Source: Sphagnum compactum (Eukaryota > Bryophyta > Sphagnopsida > Sphagnales). Taken from it: a stretch of 64,000 nt of DNA. The notes below the pieces were generated by a model. That model made no database searches. It had not been told where the DNA came from and was given only the letters and a program-made list of their open reading frames with translations. The DNA lies in NCBI GenBank assembly GCA_965153455.1, contig OZ234503.1:12715118-12779117 (forward strand), read 5' to 3'. The position numbers were made by a program, and so were the translations under genes. Positions 1 to 12,410 of the stretch are shown here, piece after piece (the first letter of the stretch is position 1; the number at the start of each line of letters is the position of its first letter).

Positions 1-299
1 TAGCACACTCCTCATCTCACATAAAAGCCTTCCTCACAGCATCACAATAACCATTTGGATTGACAGGGTTGCTGGCTAATGATGCCTCCAGCAATGGTTT
101 CATTCTCCCATTGCACTCCTCTTTCCCATGTAAGAGATCAGACACATCATTGTTCAAGAGATGTAATTCTCCCTGGCATGAGTTAGAACTGCAATTGAAA
201 GGTTAGAACTCATTAGACTACTGCCTCTGCAGTTCAAGAGCACCACTTCAGAGAGCAACTGTGTCCATCTGTTTGCTGCTGGCAGTTGGTAAGTTGGAG

Positions 300-2929
300 T
301 CAGAGAGCACCCTGCTTCTTCTCTGGAAAGACTTCTTGAGTTAGCGCCCAAGCATGCTGTTCCCGCCATTTGGGCACCACACGATGGTTGGATCGATAGC
401 CTAATTTATCTTTATTCTTCCAACTACCAGATTCTTGTTCTGCTTTTGAAAGACATCGTGATGAATTCTTAACTGCCACTCGGCAGCTTGTCATCAAATA
501 TTCTAAGAGACCCTCAAGATCATCAATGTCAATAAAGACATTTTGGCCCTTTGTGTAGTTCATGCACTTGCGAACAAAAAAGCATCTTTTCCATCCATAC
601 AGCAGAGAGTACATTCGCATCCTAGAAGGCATGCCCCCTTTATTTGCAGGCCAAGTCCCATGAAGCTCATAGTGGTGGATGTTTGCTGCATGCAGATAAT
701 TCCCAAACCAGTTGATGTAGTAGAGGAGAGGAAAAGCCTCTAAAACAATGGCATATGGACGAGCAAATAAGAAGTTTATATTGTGGGAACCATGGGGAGT
801 TATAACGACATCAGCATATGCCACAGCTTTCACCTGCATCATTTTGAGTATATGTCAGTGGTAGCTGAATCTGGGTTGAACTCTGTTCTGAGGGATTATT
901 TTGATACTAGCGATCAAATTAAACCAAAGAGAAGCTAATCATAAGTCATAATCAGCACAAGCTCTTCTCTTTTCCAGAGCTTCAAACCATTTTCAGATAA
1001 AATCATGGTGAAAATATATGGAATAAACATTTGTGAACAAATATACATGCCTGCTCACATAAATGACCACAGCCACTTGTCATGACCTTTGGCACAACCA
1101 TCAGTTCCCTCTCCAGCACAGTGAGCACTTCTCCCATATTTGCTATGGACCTGAAAGTCCATTGTTGATACAAATAAAACATTTTGTTACAATCATGACC
1201 TCAATATTGCACATCACCATTGTCAGATTCTAAGTGTCCTAGTAACCTATCAACAAATTGAGATCATAACAGAACTGGACTCTTAAAGGAAGCATCACCA
1301 GCCAGGCAGAGCTTGAGATTATAATACCTGGAAGAATTTACACGCTTCAAGGCCACCACATTTTTCACTGGCCTGGATGCATCTGACACAGGAATATTGC
1401 AGTAACCCAACACCCTCTTCCTGAGCCAGTTGTTTGCCCCAACATTAGGTATATATCCTGCATTTGTAAGACCTGCAAAATAGGAATTGCATACTTGAGT
1501 AAGGGGGAACTTCATTCTTGAAATGGCAGGGATGACAAGCGGCAGTCTAGCCCTAGACTTAAATTAACGAAGAGACCAAAAAAAACCAGAGAATCGGATC
1601 AATTAACAAAATCAGTCAATAGCAGTTTGACAGCATAATTTACTTGACATGACAACCCACCACAGTTTACAATGCAATCCATAGAGGCAAAGGAAAGCAC
1701 ACAACAACAGCAAACTACAGCAATGCCATAACACCTAAAGAGAATCAAAGAAATGCCCTAATCATATATCAGACTTAGGGCTCTCAGTCAAAAAGCAATG
1801 GAACAGAAACTTCATCATGCTTGCAGTGATAATAAGTTTCCAACACTACCAAGAAGAGGCATACCTGAGAACAAGATTGCATCTTCAAAACAGACCTGAG
1901 GTTCATGATCGTTGGGAACATTCAAGAAGTTCACTCTCAAAGTTTGTTGGAATACTTTAATCAAGCCTAATGACCACTCTGAGATGGTCGAGGGGTCTGT
2001 TGATGTAAACCAATGCAATGTTGAATTTTCTAAACCATAGAGGTGCGATAAAAGAATTGCAGGAATGAGTTTCTCTGCTTCATGGTGTGGATTCGGCCCA
2101 ACATTGGGCCCATTTGGCATTAGCTTAACATCTGCTACCATGTGTATTCCCCTGACCCACTTTGCCTGTTCCTTCTGGCCTTCATCACCTAGACAATATC
2201 AGCAAGGAAACCACCAGCAAATAAGACGACCTAAAATTCATATTCACATATAACTGCAGAGACAGATTCTGCAAAAGCAAGTAGGAACCCTAACCCTAAG
2301 TGATCATCACACATATGGAGCATTAGTGACACAATGGGTAAGTATACTCTCAGACTTGTGAATGTCTAGCTGAAGATATGACCACTTCCTTCACCACACA
2401 TGGCTCCAACATGACTGGAGAAAAGGGACTGTGGAAAGTCACCTGGTGATGTATAAGGTTTGTGAGACCTTGAGTCCCAACCAGGACAATTCCCCCTCTT
2501 CACAGGCACCCGTGCCCTAGGTACATGAGTAATAAGCCGCAAAACATCTGGTAGACCCCCTCCTGCATCAACAATTTCTTGACTAAGAGGTTGCTGATCT
2601 TCACAAATTGTAACTTGCTTGCGTGAAACACACATCCCGTGCACTCGAGGGAAACAAATCTTGCCACAGGAGTCGGTGCATACAGAATGTTTGTTCACAA
2701 CATATCCATTAAACTGTCCATCTGAACAAGTTGAGGAAGATGATGATGGTTTGACGTTGAAGAGAGGCGGAGGGAATGAAAAAAACCATTGCAGAAGGGG
2801 CACAGTGAGTATGAAGACGAATGAAACTAGGAGCAAGAAACGGTGAGTCCGAAACACCTTCCGAGTTGTTCTTGTGCTAGAGCGTTCCAGCACCTTTCGA
2901 GAAGACCTTGCTCTCTCAAACATTCCCAT
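300..2929 (-). CDS. GT61-like (DUF563) type II glycosyltransferase, five exons
   Basis: Five exons join in phase: 2929-2395, 2188-1865, 1472-1328, 1150-1051 and 833-300 (stop 302-300), giving about 545 residues. An in-frame ATG at 3022 would add 31 residues; I prefer 2929 because it leaves a short basic cytoplasmic tail before a hydrophobic signal anchor (FLLLVSFVFILTVPLLQWFF), as in Golgi type II transferases. The luminal part has a Cys-rich stem, then blocks typical of GT61: CFEDAILFSG, the TNAGYIPN region, and near the C-terminus ADVVITPHGSHNINFLFARP, which is the conserved late-domain block. Family members transfer sugars (xylose, arabinose or GlcNAc) onto glycans in the Golgi or ER; the donor and acceptor here cannot be told. 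The fourth intron (1050-834) begins with GC rather than GT, and only that choice keeps the frame. The gene is intact. The fold family is fairly sure, the substrate unknown. Confidence 0.85.
2286..2301 (+). promoter_or_regulatory. Telo-box-like motif in intron 1 of the GT61-like gene
   Basis: The string AACCCTAACCCTAAG holds two telomere-type units and lies in the first intron, about 100 bases from either exon. Telo-boxes (AAACCCTA) are known plant promoter and 5'-leader elements of growth-related genes; a role here is only inferred from the motif. Confidence 0.25.
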
Positions 2930-3022
2930 CCTTTCAACATAGATCTCTATCTTTTTTTCTCTATTTTTCCCTTTCGTGGCCAACCAGCCTGATCCTGGAT
3001 CCTCGGAGTCACATGATCTCAC

Positions 3023-3949
3023 ATCCTTGAATCACATGGTGGACAAAGAAGATCAATATTTTTTTCTGCAGCAAGAAATGCTCTAGGAGATTGAGAAATC
3101 TGCTCATTCTTGTTCTTGTTCGGTTAGCAAAACCAAACACACGTGCCACAGAAAACTGCCCCGCCCCGCTCAGCCACCAAAAGATGCTCAGACAACAACT
3201 GAGGTTCCACTCCGCAAGGGGGGCCGATGTATGGACAGGAGCGTTGCACATCCGCTCAGCCGAGCAACTCCGCTCCGCTGTTGAGAAAAGAGAGCCGTTG
3301 GAGGGGCATAGAAAGGGCAGTCACATATTGTAAACTAAGCGTGTTTGTCACTCCCTCATCATCACAACGCATGAACTTGTACAACTCCTCAATCAACGCT
3401 CAATGATGTAGAGTTCGTTAGAACTCTGGAAATCCTTTTTCCAAGTATTGCGACAATGTACACTCCATTGCGAAAAGATGAAGAAGAAGAAGAAGAAGAA
3501 GAAGAAGCAGAAATTGGAAAAGGGAGGAGGGGGGGCGCTACCTACATACAATACAGTAGAGGAAGAGAGTTTATTCTACTACAAGCGCACCTTCTTCTTC
3601 ACCCTGAGGAAGCGATTGCTAATGCCATGGTAGCAGATCCAAAACAACTGTTGCCCCTTCAAATAAGAATAATTGCACTGCAGTTGCGCGTGATACTTTT
3701 CATGTTTTGTGCAAATGAGCGAGCGGAAGGAAGAAGATAAGAGAAGGAAGGTTGGCCTGCCATGTTATCGAATGTTAGTGTTCCCTGGAAAGCACAGCTT
3801 TTACGAAGCAGAGTAGGCACAGAGAGAGAAAGAGTGAGAGAGAGGGAGAGAGCGTGGAATAGGGGCCAGGGAGCCGCCAGCTCCGAGTTGCGTCAGAAAA
3901 CAAAAATCCGAACCGAAAATAGCATCTGGAGCACTACCTCGGGGAGCGC
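3023..3949. other. 5' flank of the GT61-like gene with simple repeats
   Basis: This is the presumed promoter and leader side of the minus-strand glycosyltransferase. It holds an (AAG)9 run at 3481-3507, a G-rich run near 3525-3536 and an imperfect (GA)n tract at about 3820-3852. No conserved coding sequence was recognised. The GC content rises towards 3940, where a minisatellite begins. Confidence 0.6.
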
Positions 3950-4197
3950 GCGCGGAATGTCCCCTTTTTGGTTCGGCACAATGGCGGAACATGCCTCGGT
4001 GAGGCGCGGAAAGTTACATTTCAGGTTCGGCAAATCGTCGGAACATGCCCCAGAGCTTCACGGAAATGTCCCCTTTCAGGTTCCATGCACAATGTCGGAA
4101 TATGCCTCGGATCGGCGCGGAATGTCTACTTTTAGGTTCGGCACAGCTTCGGGACAAGCCTCCGAGCAGCGCGGAATGTCCCTTTCAGGTTTGGGAA
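3950..4197 (+). repeat. 54-bp minisatellite, about 4.5 degenerate copies
   Basis: Units start at 3950 (54 bp), 4004 (54), 4058 (57), 4115 (54) and 4169 (partial). Each begins near GCGCGGAATGTC and contains AGGTTCGGCACA followed by TCGGAACATGCC-like sequence. All full lengths are multiples of three, and a 163-codon plus-strand reading frame (3762-4253) stays open through the array, giving an 18-residue repeat of the type GMSxFRFGTxSExASxxR. Whether it is translated is unknown. Confidence 0.8.
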
Positions 4198-6598
4198 GGG
4201 TAAAATTGCAAAACATGAAGGATGAAACAGTCGACGTGCCTGTTTTAAAGTAGAACTCTTTGTTCAGGCCCGGTAGCCTAGTCTAATTTCCGAACCTATG
4301 GTTTGGACGCGTCCAGTTCTAAAACTAGAGAACGGGCCTTAGGAGGGGGTCGTGTTCGGCCTACTGGTGAGTCACTAGGGCAGTAAGGCAACAAAGAAAT
4401 GCGGCCCTTATTGAGCCCTAATTTCACCCTAGGGACGAACTAAGGAATCCTGTGTATCTTTTGTAAAGCCTGAGGCCTCTTAGTGACCATATGAAGCCCT
4501 AGAACATGATTTAGCCAAATTTGGTTATTAATGAAATATGAAAGGAAAAAAAAAACTGAATATCCTTGTATTTTCTGGCTACCTACTTGGACCACATATA
4601 GAAATCTGGCGATTTAAAAAATTATCGGGGATTTTTTTTTTAATTTTGAAAATTGTAAAAATCATTGAATTCATCACCCAAAAAATTCAAAACATTCCCA
4701 ACATCATGAAATTTTGCATTAAAAGAAGGGTTACTTATGGCCTAGGTATTTTTTTAGCTATATGTAAGGTACTCAAATATATTTAATATATCTATTTAGG
4801 TATATATATTTATATGTATTTGAATATATATATGTATTTAGGTTTATATGTATGTAAGCTAAATCATACATAGATCATAGGTCCCTAGGCTAAGTTGTAT
4901 GTACATAACTAGGATAGTTTATGTACATACATAGATTAACCTAGTCTATGTAGCTAGGTTAGCTTAACTACATAAGTTAGCCTAGACAGGCCTCAATGAA
5001 CTTAGGTCAATTTAGATTTACATCTAAGATAGCTTAATTTATGTTAGGTTAGGCTATTTAGATTGTTAGAAATTAGATGTCTTTAGAATAATATGATGAT
5101 ATTTATTATGACATAAAAATTTGGTGTAATGGTTAATGACTTTAACCTTCACATTAGTTCAAGTTGTCACACTTGCAAACTAAGGTGCAAGTTTGTACTA
5201 AGCTACTAGGCTTCGTAACTTGGCTACGTTTAACCAAAATCATTTGTGAGCCAATTTAATCAAATTTGGCTATTAAAAATTATGAAAAAGAAAATAATTT
5301 AACATCCTTATATATTTTGGCTAGTATTGATCCATGTATATAAATTTGGAAATATATATATATGTGTGTGTGTTTTGAATTTTTGGAATTTTTGCAAAAA
5401 ATCATTAAATTTGAGGCACAATGTTTATTTATTTATTTATTTGCAATAGTACAAAATTTCACACAATTTTTTTTGTCTAGCTTGTATGTTTTAAAGTCAA
5501 TTCTAGATTCACACTAATAGGGTACTAATATGAAAATAGAAATTCTTGGATGTAAATCATACATTAGGGTTAGAAAATTCATTTGGTAGATGTATTTTTT
5601 GGCTTTAGGGATTCTTTTTTGGGATTTGTTAAGATAAAATGGAAAGAGCCATCATGCATACAAGGGTGAATTGACAATTGCCATAAAAAAACACCAATAA
5701 TACTTAGCCAAAAAAATTGTTCTAATGTTGCCTTGTTTAGCCGCTTAAAGAAACTCTTGGCCTATTGTTGAAACATTCACACTTTTGTTCTATTTCCTTG
5801 AATTTATTTTGCTTCTTGGATGGTGCATACAATTAGCCATTTCAAGGTTAATGGCAACATATATTAAAAAATGTGTGACAATATTTCTTTGTACAATTTT
5901 GAAAAATCAAAATAATAAATATAGGATTTCTCTTCAAAGTCAAGTGAGTAGACATTGAGTATATATATTTATTAAATAGATATTTTTACACACAATAGAA
6001 GCATTCTTGTTTAAAGAAAGTATTTAAATGGACCATTTGTAACCAAATGAAAAATAAATATATAAAAACCCAAAATTCACCCTACAACCATTGATAAATT
6101 TGAGCCAACAATTGGCTAAAATCAACCCCATGTGTTCATTTTGGAATTCAAGGTTCTTATTGGTCGTGGAACAAAAAATTGTTTTTTTAAAAAAACCTAA
6201 AACCAAAGGATTCAAAATTTTCCAATTTAAAGAAAATAACTGAAACTAAATGTTTTCCCTTTCAGCTTTTTTTTTAAAAAAAAATCCTAAACCAGAACCA
6301 AAGGTTCCACTTAACCATGGGTTGATGTTTGCTTAGTAATTTAACCAGCCTTTTTTGGGGCTGGCTATATATAGCCATAAAGCTATATTAAAAAGTAAAA
6401 GTGCTAAAATCATGTGCTTTTTGAGATATTCAATAGCCAGAATTCGAAAAATTTAGGAAAAATTGCCTTGATTTCTGTACATGATTCAAGTAGAGTAGCA
6501 AAAAATATAGAAGAATGTTTTTTTTAAATTACTTTCATACTTAGCTCATAGCCAAATTTGGCTAATTCTTCATGTGGATCATTGCCACTTTGGCTATA
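4198..6598. other. AT-rich spacer with an old direct duplication
   Basis: No gene is recognised. 4250-4500 is locally GC-rich and unlike its surroundings, perhaps the end of an old element. A degenerate duplication links about 4505-4730 with 5245-5470: both run CAAATTTGG(T/C)TATTA, an A-rich stretch, CATCCTT, TTTTGGCTA, then a TTTTGAATTTT/AAATCATT block. TA-rich tracts occur at about 4800-4850 and 5350-5365. Confidence 0.6.
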
Positions 6599-6620
6599 CC
6601 CCCCCCCCCCCCCCCCCCCC
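6599..6620 (+). repeat. Poly(C)22 tract
   Basis: Twenty-two consecutive C residues about 850 bases upstream of the sphingomyelin-synthase-like start codon. It marks the border between AT-rich spacer and the GC-richer leader. Tract length may be unreliable in assembly. Confidence 0.9.
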
Positions 6621-7469
6621 AAAGCCACTCGAGCCTTCACTGTTCCTCCTCGAAACACCGGGCGAGAATAGCCACCCCGATCCGACCCGACCCGACCCGA
6701 CCCGGCTTGTCTCTCTCCTCTCCGCTTGCGCAAACCGTCTCTTCGTTGATTTCGTTTCTCTTCCTCGCGAGAGGCGAATTTTTCCCTTCGCGCAAAACTT
6801 TTAGTAAGCAAAAGTTTCTTCTTCCTAGGAGTTAAAAAAAGGAAACCTTCTCTCGAAGACCTGTGGCCTTCGAATCCTAGTTTGTTGTGTTTTTTTCCTT
6901 TTGCGATGGCTTTGATTCTTTCTTAGTCGGTACTATCCACTGCGTGTGTGATTTAGGGGAACGGGTGAGGAGGCCGGCTGTGCAGCCCTTCATCGCTACC
7001 TTCTAGAAACCAGCCATCTGCTGTGCCACCACATAAGAAGAAGATTTATATTCTCTCTTTCTCTCATTTGATCTTCTTAGTTTTCGGTTTTTGACCTTTA
7101 GTTGGCACAAAATTGATTTTGCTTGCATTCGGTCTGAATCTTATCTGTTCTATTCCCCGCCGAGGGATGCGATGCGCATAAGGACCTTACATGCGCGAGG
7201 CAATGCGGTTTAGAAAAGCTCAGGTTTGATGATGATGGTCTTTCCTAGGTTTGTAGCTTTCTGTGGAAGAACCGTTGTTAGCTACTCAGATTCCCTGTGG
7301 ACACTTGCACTATCTCTTGCTGTTGTTTCTCATGTATGCGATGAGTGTGAGCTTTGTTGTTGTTGTTGTTGCCCCTATAGTAGTTCTTCCACAAGTAATC
7401 TAAGCGCGTTTAGATGGACGGCGTCATGTGTAGGGACTTATTCTTCCTCTGCTGAGAAGAGAATCGAAT
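6621..7469 (+). promoter_or_regulatory. Promoter/5' leader region of the sphingomyelin-synthase-like gene
   Basis: The GC-rich stretch contains tandem CGACC units at about 6683-6704, pyrimidine-rich tracts at 7045-7075 and a (GTT)n run near 7352-7370. An upstream reading frame opening at 7226 runs to 7726, overlapping the first coding exon in another frame; if it lies in the mature leader it would be expected to lower translation. The transcription start cannot be placed from sequence. Confidence 0.45.
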
Positions 7470-10400
7470 ATGAAGAGGGAGGGAGCGTCGATGATGGCCT
7501 CGTACCCCAAGGCGTTGGGTGTAGCAGCGGTCTGCTACGTAGGCGTGGATTACCTCCGGGAGGTTTCCCCGGAGCTTCATGCGTTTTTAAGGCCTTTGTT
7601 ATGGGGATTCTTCGCCGTTGCAGCTGCCGCTCGTGCACCATTCTACGAGTACTGGAACCGAGAGCTTCGGAGCGTGGGGTTGTTTCTAGGATCCCTGGTT
7701 TTCATGCTCAGTGCTTTTTGTATTGAAGCTTTGGCGGTGCAATATGTCACGACGGTATTGGGACTGGATTGGCACTGGTAAGCCCCCCCTCCTCCATAGC
7801 TCCAAGAGGCACACACACCTTCAATCTTGGTGGGAGCAAATCTATAGGCTCATTTTCTTAGTTTTCTCATCTGAGATTCCTCACCCATTTGATTGTATCC
7901 CTGTTTCATTTTACAAGATTGAAGCTAAGCCTCTCACATGCTAGTCACATCGTGCAGACTGAGTCTTCTCCCTGTTGCTTCCATAAAATGCTACAGAAAC
8001 TCAGGTACAGTTTTTGGGTTGGTTTTTCTCTTTGCAGTCACATTTGAAAATTCTTTCATGGCTTTGGTAGACTCAATCATATGCATCCACTAAGGTTGTT
8101 TACTCTTAACGATGTGGATGCTGCAGGGCAACTGCTCCCCTTCCTGACTCGGGCCAATGGTTACTTCTTTTCCTGAATGAGCAACTTCCATCTCCGATTG
8201 TGGCATTCCTACGAGCCCCGGTGATTGGACTTCACCATTTTCTCATGCTTTTTCTTCTCTTGGGCTTCTCTGTGCTGTATGGGTGTGTGAGAGCTCCTGG
8301 CCTTGGAATAGGGGCCCGATACATGTTCACCATGGGAGTCGGGAGACTTATTCGAGTTATGACATTTGTGGCAACTATTCTACCTTCAGCAAGACCTTGG
8401 TGTGCACATTCACGGTTCAAGACACCCAATCACCCACACCCGTGGGCTCAAAAGTACTACATGCCATATTATCATAACTATGACAATATTAGGGAGGTGA
8501 TCAATCGAGATGTGGCTTTTGGTAAGAATTGAACATCTGCTTTGGTTTCAAGCAAAATGTTATAGCATGTCAGATCCAGGCATCAGATTGGGATAGGATT
8601 GACAGTTCTGTAATGGAGACTGGATTCTCTTGGCTTCCTAGGATAACAGTGGTATGCAGTTCTTTTCCAACACATTGCTTTAGGTGTTCTTGGCATCAGT
8701 TGAGGTGTGACTTGATGGTCTGTGGGCTGGCTGCTATTGGCACACCTGCAAATTTTGATCTGGGTCAACTCTTTTCCATGAACATTTGCATCAAGAGCAG
8801 GCATGAATAGCTTCAGTAGTGACAACCTTGATATCCATGGTTACTATCATCCTTTTAAGAGTTCTTTAACACATTAGGAATTAGTTGAGTGTCTGCCAGA
8901 CATCAGTATGGATGTGAAGATTTCTAGGAACCCATCTTAGAAAGTTTTGAAGGCAGACCATGAACTGAGAACTCTAATCAAACATCTACCCATCAAGGTG
9001 AGGTACTTTTGCAGCCAAGACAGTGTGATGCACCTTTTGCAGTAGTTCATCTGGGCTGTAGATTAACCCTTGACTCTTGATCAGCTGCTGGTAACTATGG
9101 TGAATATAAGATTAGACCACTGGTTTCAGTTAGTATATGGCTGTTGTTTGTGCATGTATTACACATTTGGCTTTAGAGGATGTTCTGCATCCAAGTAGTC
9201 ACAAGTGGTGTATAAGAGGATATGTTCAGGACACACCAACCAGTACCCTCTATCTAGGCTCCTCTATGTCTTACAGTTGCTTCTATGAGGACTAGCTAAA
9301 ATGAATGAAGCTTACCCTCACAAGCTTGTCACAGCTTGAATGAGGATGCTAATGATTTTTTGTTTGGCTGTGTTGTTTGAGTGTTAGCCAACATCATCAC
9401 TGAGTCTTCCCATTGGTTCCAGAAATGTGACAGCAATGGTTTGACTGAAATTTTGTGTGTACTATGATCATACTTACTGGCCTGACACAACCATATGTTG
9501 GTATGTTCCATTGAATTCTTGTGCACTTATGGAGACTTGATTTATTTGAGTCATTTGCTGTTCTTTTTCCTGTTGCAGCTGAAGTTGACAAGTATCCACC
9601 TGAATATGTACCCAAGTGGGGGCGGATGCAGTTTTTTGTCAATATTCTGAGACCCTTGGACCCTTCGCAAACTGGAAATGGAAGTGAGAATTGGTTCAGC
9701 ACTTTGAAAAGGGCAGGTGGTGGCTGCAATGATCTTGTTTATAGTGGACACATGTATGTGGCAGTCCTCACAGCTATGGCATGGACGGTATGACTTATAC
9801 CCAGAGGATGGGACCTCAGTAGGAGAATTGTTTTTGTAGTGGCATACCTTTGAATATGATCCCCGTTGCATATTTCCATCCAGCATAAGTGCATAAGTGC
9901 TAATGAGAAATGAAGATGATACTCTATATTGTACATTGAATGTGGTCTTAATCATTGTGCATAAGGCCTACAATGAAGTAGGATTTGTAGTCCTAGACAG
10001 TTTATACTTGATCAATCCTCTAATCCATCCCTTCCTTTGCAAAGATTATTGTGTACAGCTATTTGGAGCCGTTACCCAACTCATGCAGAAGATATTAGGC
10101 TCATATAGCTGCAGTAAATGTCACTTCATATTCTTGTGCATAAATGTGCAGGAGGCATATCCAGGGTGGACCTCAGTGTTCATATGGCTGTTGGTTGCAC
10201 ACTCTGGACAACGTGAAATCCGTGAGCGCCACCATTATAGTGTGGATGTTGTTGCAGGGATTTACATGGGCGTATTGTTGTGGTGGACAACTAGCTGGAT
10301 ATGGTCCAGAAAGGATAGATCCCAAGAGCTTAGACTCAAGCAATTGGCCCTAGTCGAAGGAGACATTCAGAAGGCTGCTAAAGAAGGTGACCTTGAGAAG

Positions 10401-10544
10401 GTCCGATCAATGTTGAATAGAGTTGATAAGGCTGGAAAGGAAGAGAAGATATCAGATACCACATTGTACACTTTTGGGGGTATCATCATTTTCGCAACCC
10501 TCTCACTTGGGCTTCTAGCTTTTACTTGGACCGCAGATGGGTAG
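7470..10544 (+). CDS. Sphingomyelin-synthase-like PAP2-type membrane enzyme, four exons
   Basis: Exons 7470-7777, 8127-8521, 9579-9787 and 10152-10544 join in phase (GT-AG throughout) to 434 residues. A second in-frame ATG at 7491 is an alternative start. Several hydrophobic segments are visible, including one from exon 1, one in exon 2 (FLMLFLLLGFSVLYG) and one close to the C-terminus. The family's catalytic motifs are present: CNDLVYSGHMY (His about 292) and HHYSVDVVAGIY (His about 332, Asp about 336), the His-His-Asp triad of sphingomyelin synthase and lipid phosphatase-type enzymes. The length fits the longer plant group (Arabidopsis At1g43580 type, about 420 residues) rather than the roughly 300-residue inositol-phosphoceramide synthases. 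Transfer of a phospho-head group between lipids in ER or Golgi membranes is inferred; plants lack sphingomyelin, so the true substrate is open. A charged helix (residues about 360-400) precedes the last membrane segment. Confidence 0.88.
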
Positions 10545-12410
10545 CTATCATATTGTTTTACTTGCTTTCGTCTTTTAAACAATTCTTTCAAGCATTCACC
10601 AGTGCTTTCAATTTGAACCTGAAACAAGAATCAGGTTTTCTGCTTTTCATGTGACTTTTATAGGCCTGTTTACACGGAATGCTTTTCTGACTGTCTTGTG
10701 AATGGGAATTGGTGGCTCAGCTGGACCATTCCTTCAGTGGTTGTTTATATAGAGCAACTTCTTATTGTTGAGGTACACTTTCAGAACCATCACTGTAAAA
10801 GTGGGTTCCAATCTCAGGCTGACAATTCTTGCCATAGAAGAGAAACCTTTGAGATATCTATGTGCACCGGTGGTGATATTTCTTTTGTCCATTGATGGAC
10901 TTTAGATGGGTAGACAGATATATTCCATTTGTAGTAGTATGTCTTTGCAACACACATCATGAGCTGTATTCACAAGGTTATGATCTTGGTGGTTGTACCT
11001 TCAATGTGTTATTACAGAGTTTGATCTAGAGTTTGATCACACTTCAAATGACACCACTTCAACATAAGCAAGTCTTTTATTTTCTAGCCTATGTGTGCCA
11101 ATGTTGGAAAGATCTGGTTTGGTGTTTATGTTTACACAAAATAGAGTCTATTACCCTATGTCATTGGAGATTGCCTAACAAAGAACCTTGTGAATTGAAA
11201 TAGGTGAATTGCTTGCAGTTCATAATGTATGTTGAAGACCATTTCCAAGTGACTTGGATACCCTTGAAGTTGCATACTTGAGGTAAGAGCCCGAAGAGAT
11301 TGTGCTTTCTCTTCTCAAACTGCAATTCAATGTGCAACTTTCATTTCTAATTCACTAAACAAAGAACCCATGTTAAATTTCAACCAGATTGCTTAAACAC
11401 TAACAAATGCATCCATCAAATATGCCTTCACCAAGAAATTATATAAAACTGAAACAATTTATGGCAAATTGAAACTATTTATGTAGTGCTAGGGTTGTTC
11501 ATTTATAAACTATGCATAGCGGTTAAGCTACTCTACACTACCTCAGCTATCTGCATAGAATATAGATTGGCAATCTCTAAGAACCCAAATGTAAATTCTC
11601 CAGAACAAGTCTTTCATCTTGCTCAACACTGCCAGTTTCCAACAGAATTGCAGCGTGTGTTTTGACCTTCTGATGGAACTGTCTGAAACTTGTTCCATTG
11701 GAACCCATGCCTTTACAACTGTCATACCGACATGGGTGTGAGTTTTCTGAAAGATATTGTGCCCTCCAAATGTGCCCTCCCAAGTGTCAAAATGCTACAA
11801 CATTGCAACCACTATATCAAGACCTCCCCCATGAAATGTGAATCCCTCAAGGCTGCCTACTCATATGCAGAACCAAATATACATCTATTAAATTGCAGAG
11901 AAATGTCCTTGACAACAATTCAACAGACAAAACTGAGTGTGTTCACAACCTTGTGAGCCAAGCTTACAAAGTGTCAGACCATCACCTTCATCATGGAGAG
12001 CCATGACAAGCTGCCATGACTACCCAGTGACTTCATCAGCTCCTGATGGAGGATGTAGTTAAGCATATAATAATGAGCCCAGAATCTGGGCATGCCATTA
12101 TACTAAATCTGTGTCCAGAGTTTCCATCGCATTTCTGGAAGCACCAGGGAGACTAACTCATGATGTTGGCCAGGCCACTCAAGAGACAACCAAAATGCAA
12201 TCACAAAATAAGTGAATTGACTTAACAGAAGGCTCTATAATCCAAAGACAACACTATTTAGTAATACACTCTGTCAATATCAAAAAAAAAAAGTGGTCAA
12301 AGCTGCAGGCACAAGAGTTACTGTAGCAAAAACCATCAATTAAATGTGAACTGTAAGTGTCATAGCTCAAAACACCAACCTGCAAAATTTGTTGGAACAT
12401 GCAAACAACA
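10545..12410. other. Convergent intergenic region between two gene ends
   Basis: This stretch holds the 3' untranslated region of the plus-strand membrane enzyme and the 3' end of the minus-strand glycine-rich gene, so the genes converge here. I see no further coding signal, tandem repeat or element. Confidence 0.6.
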
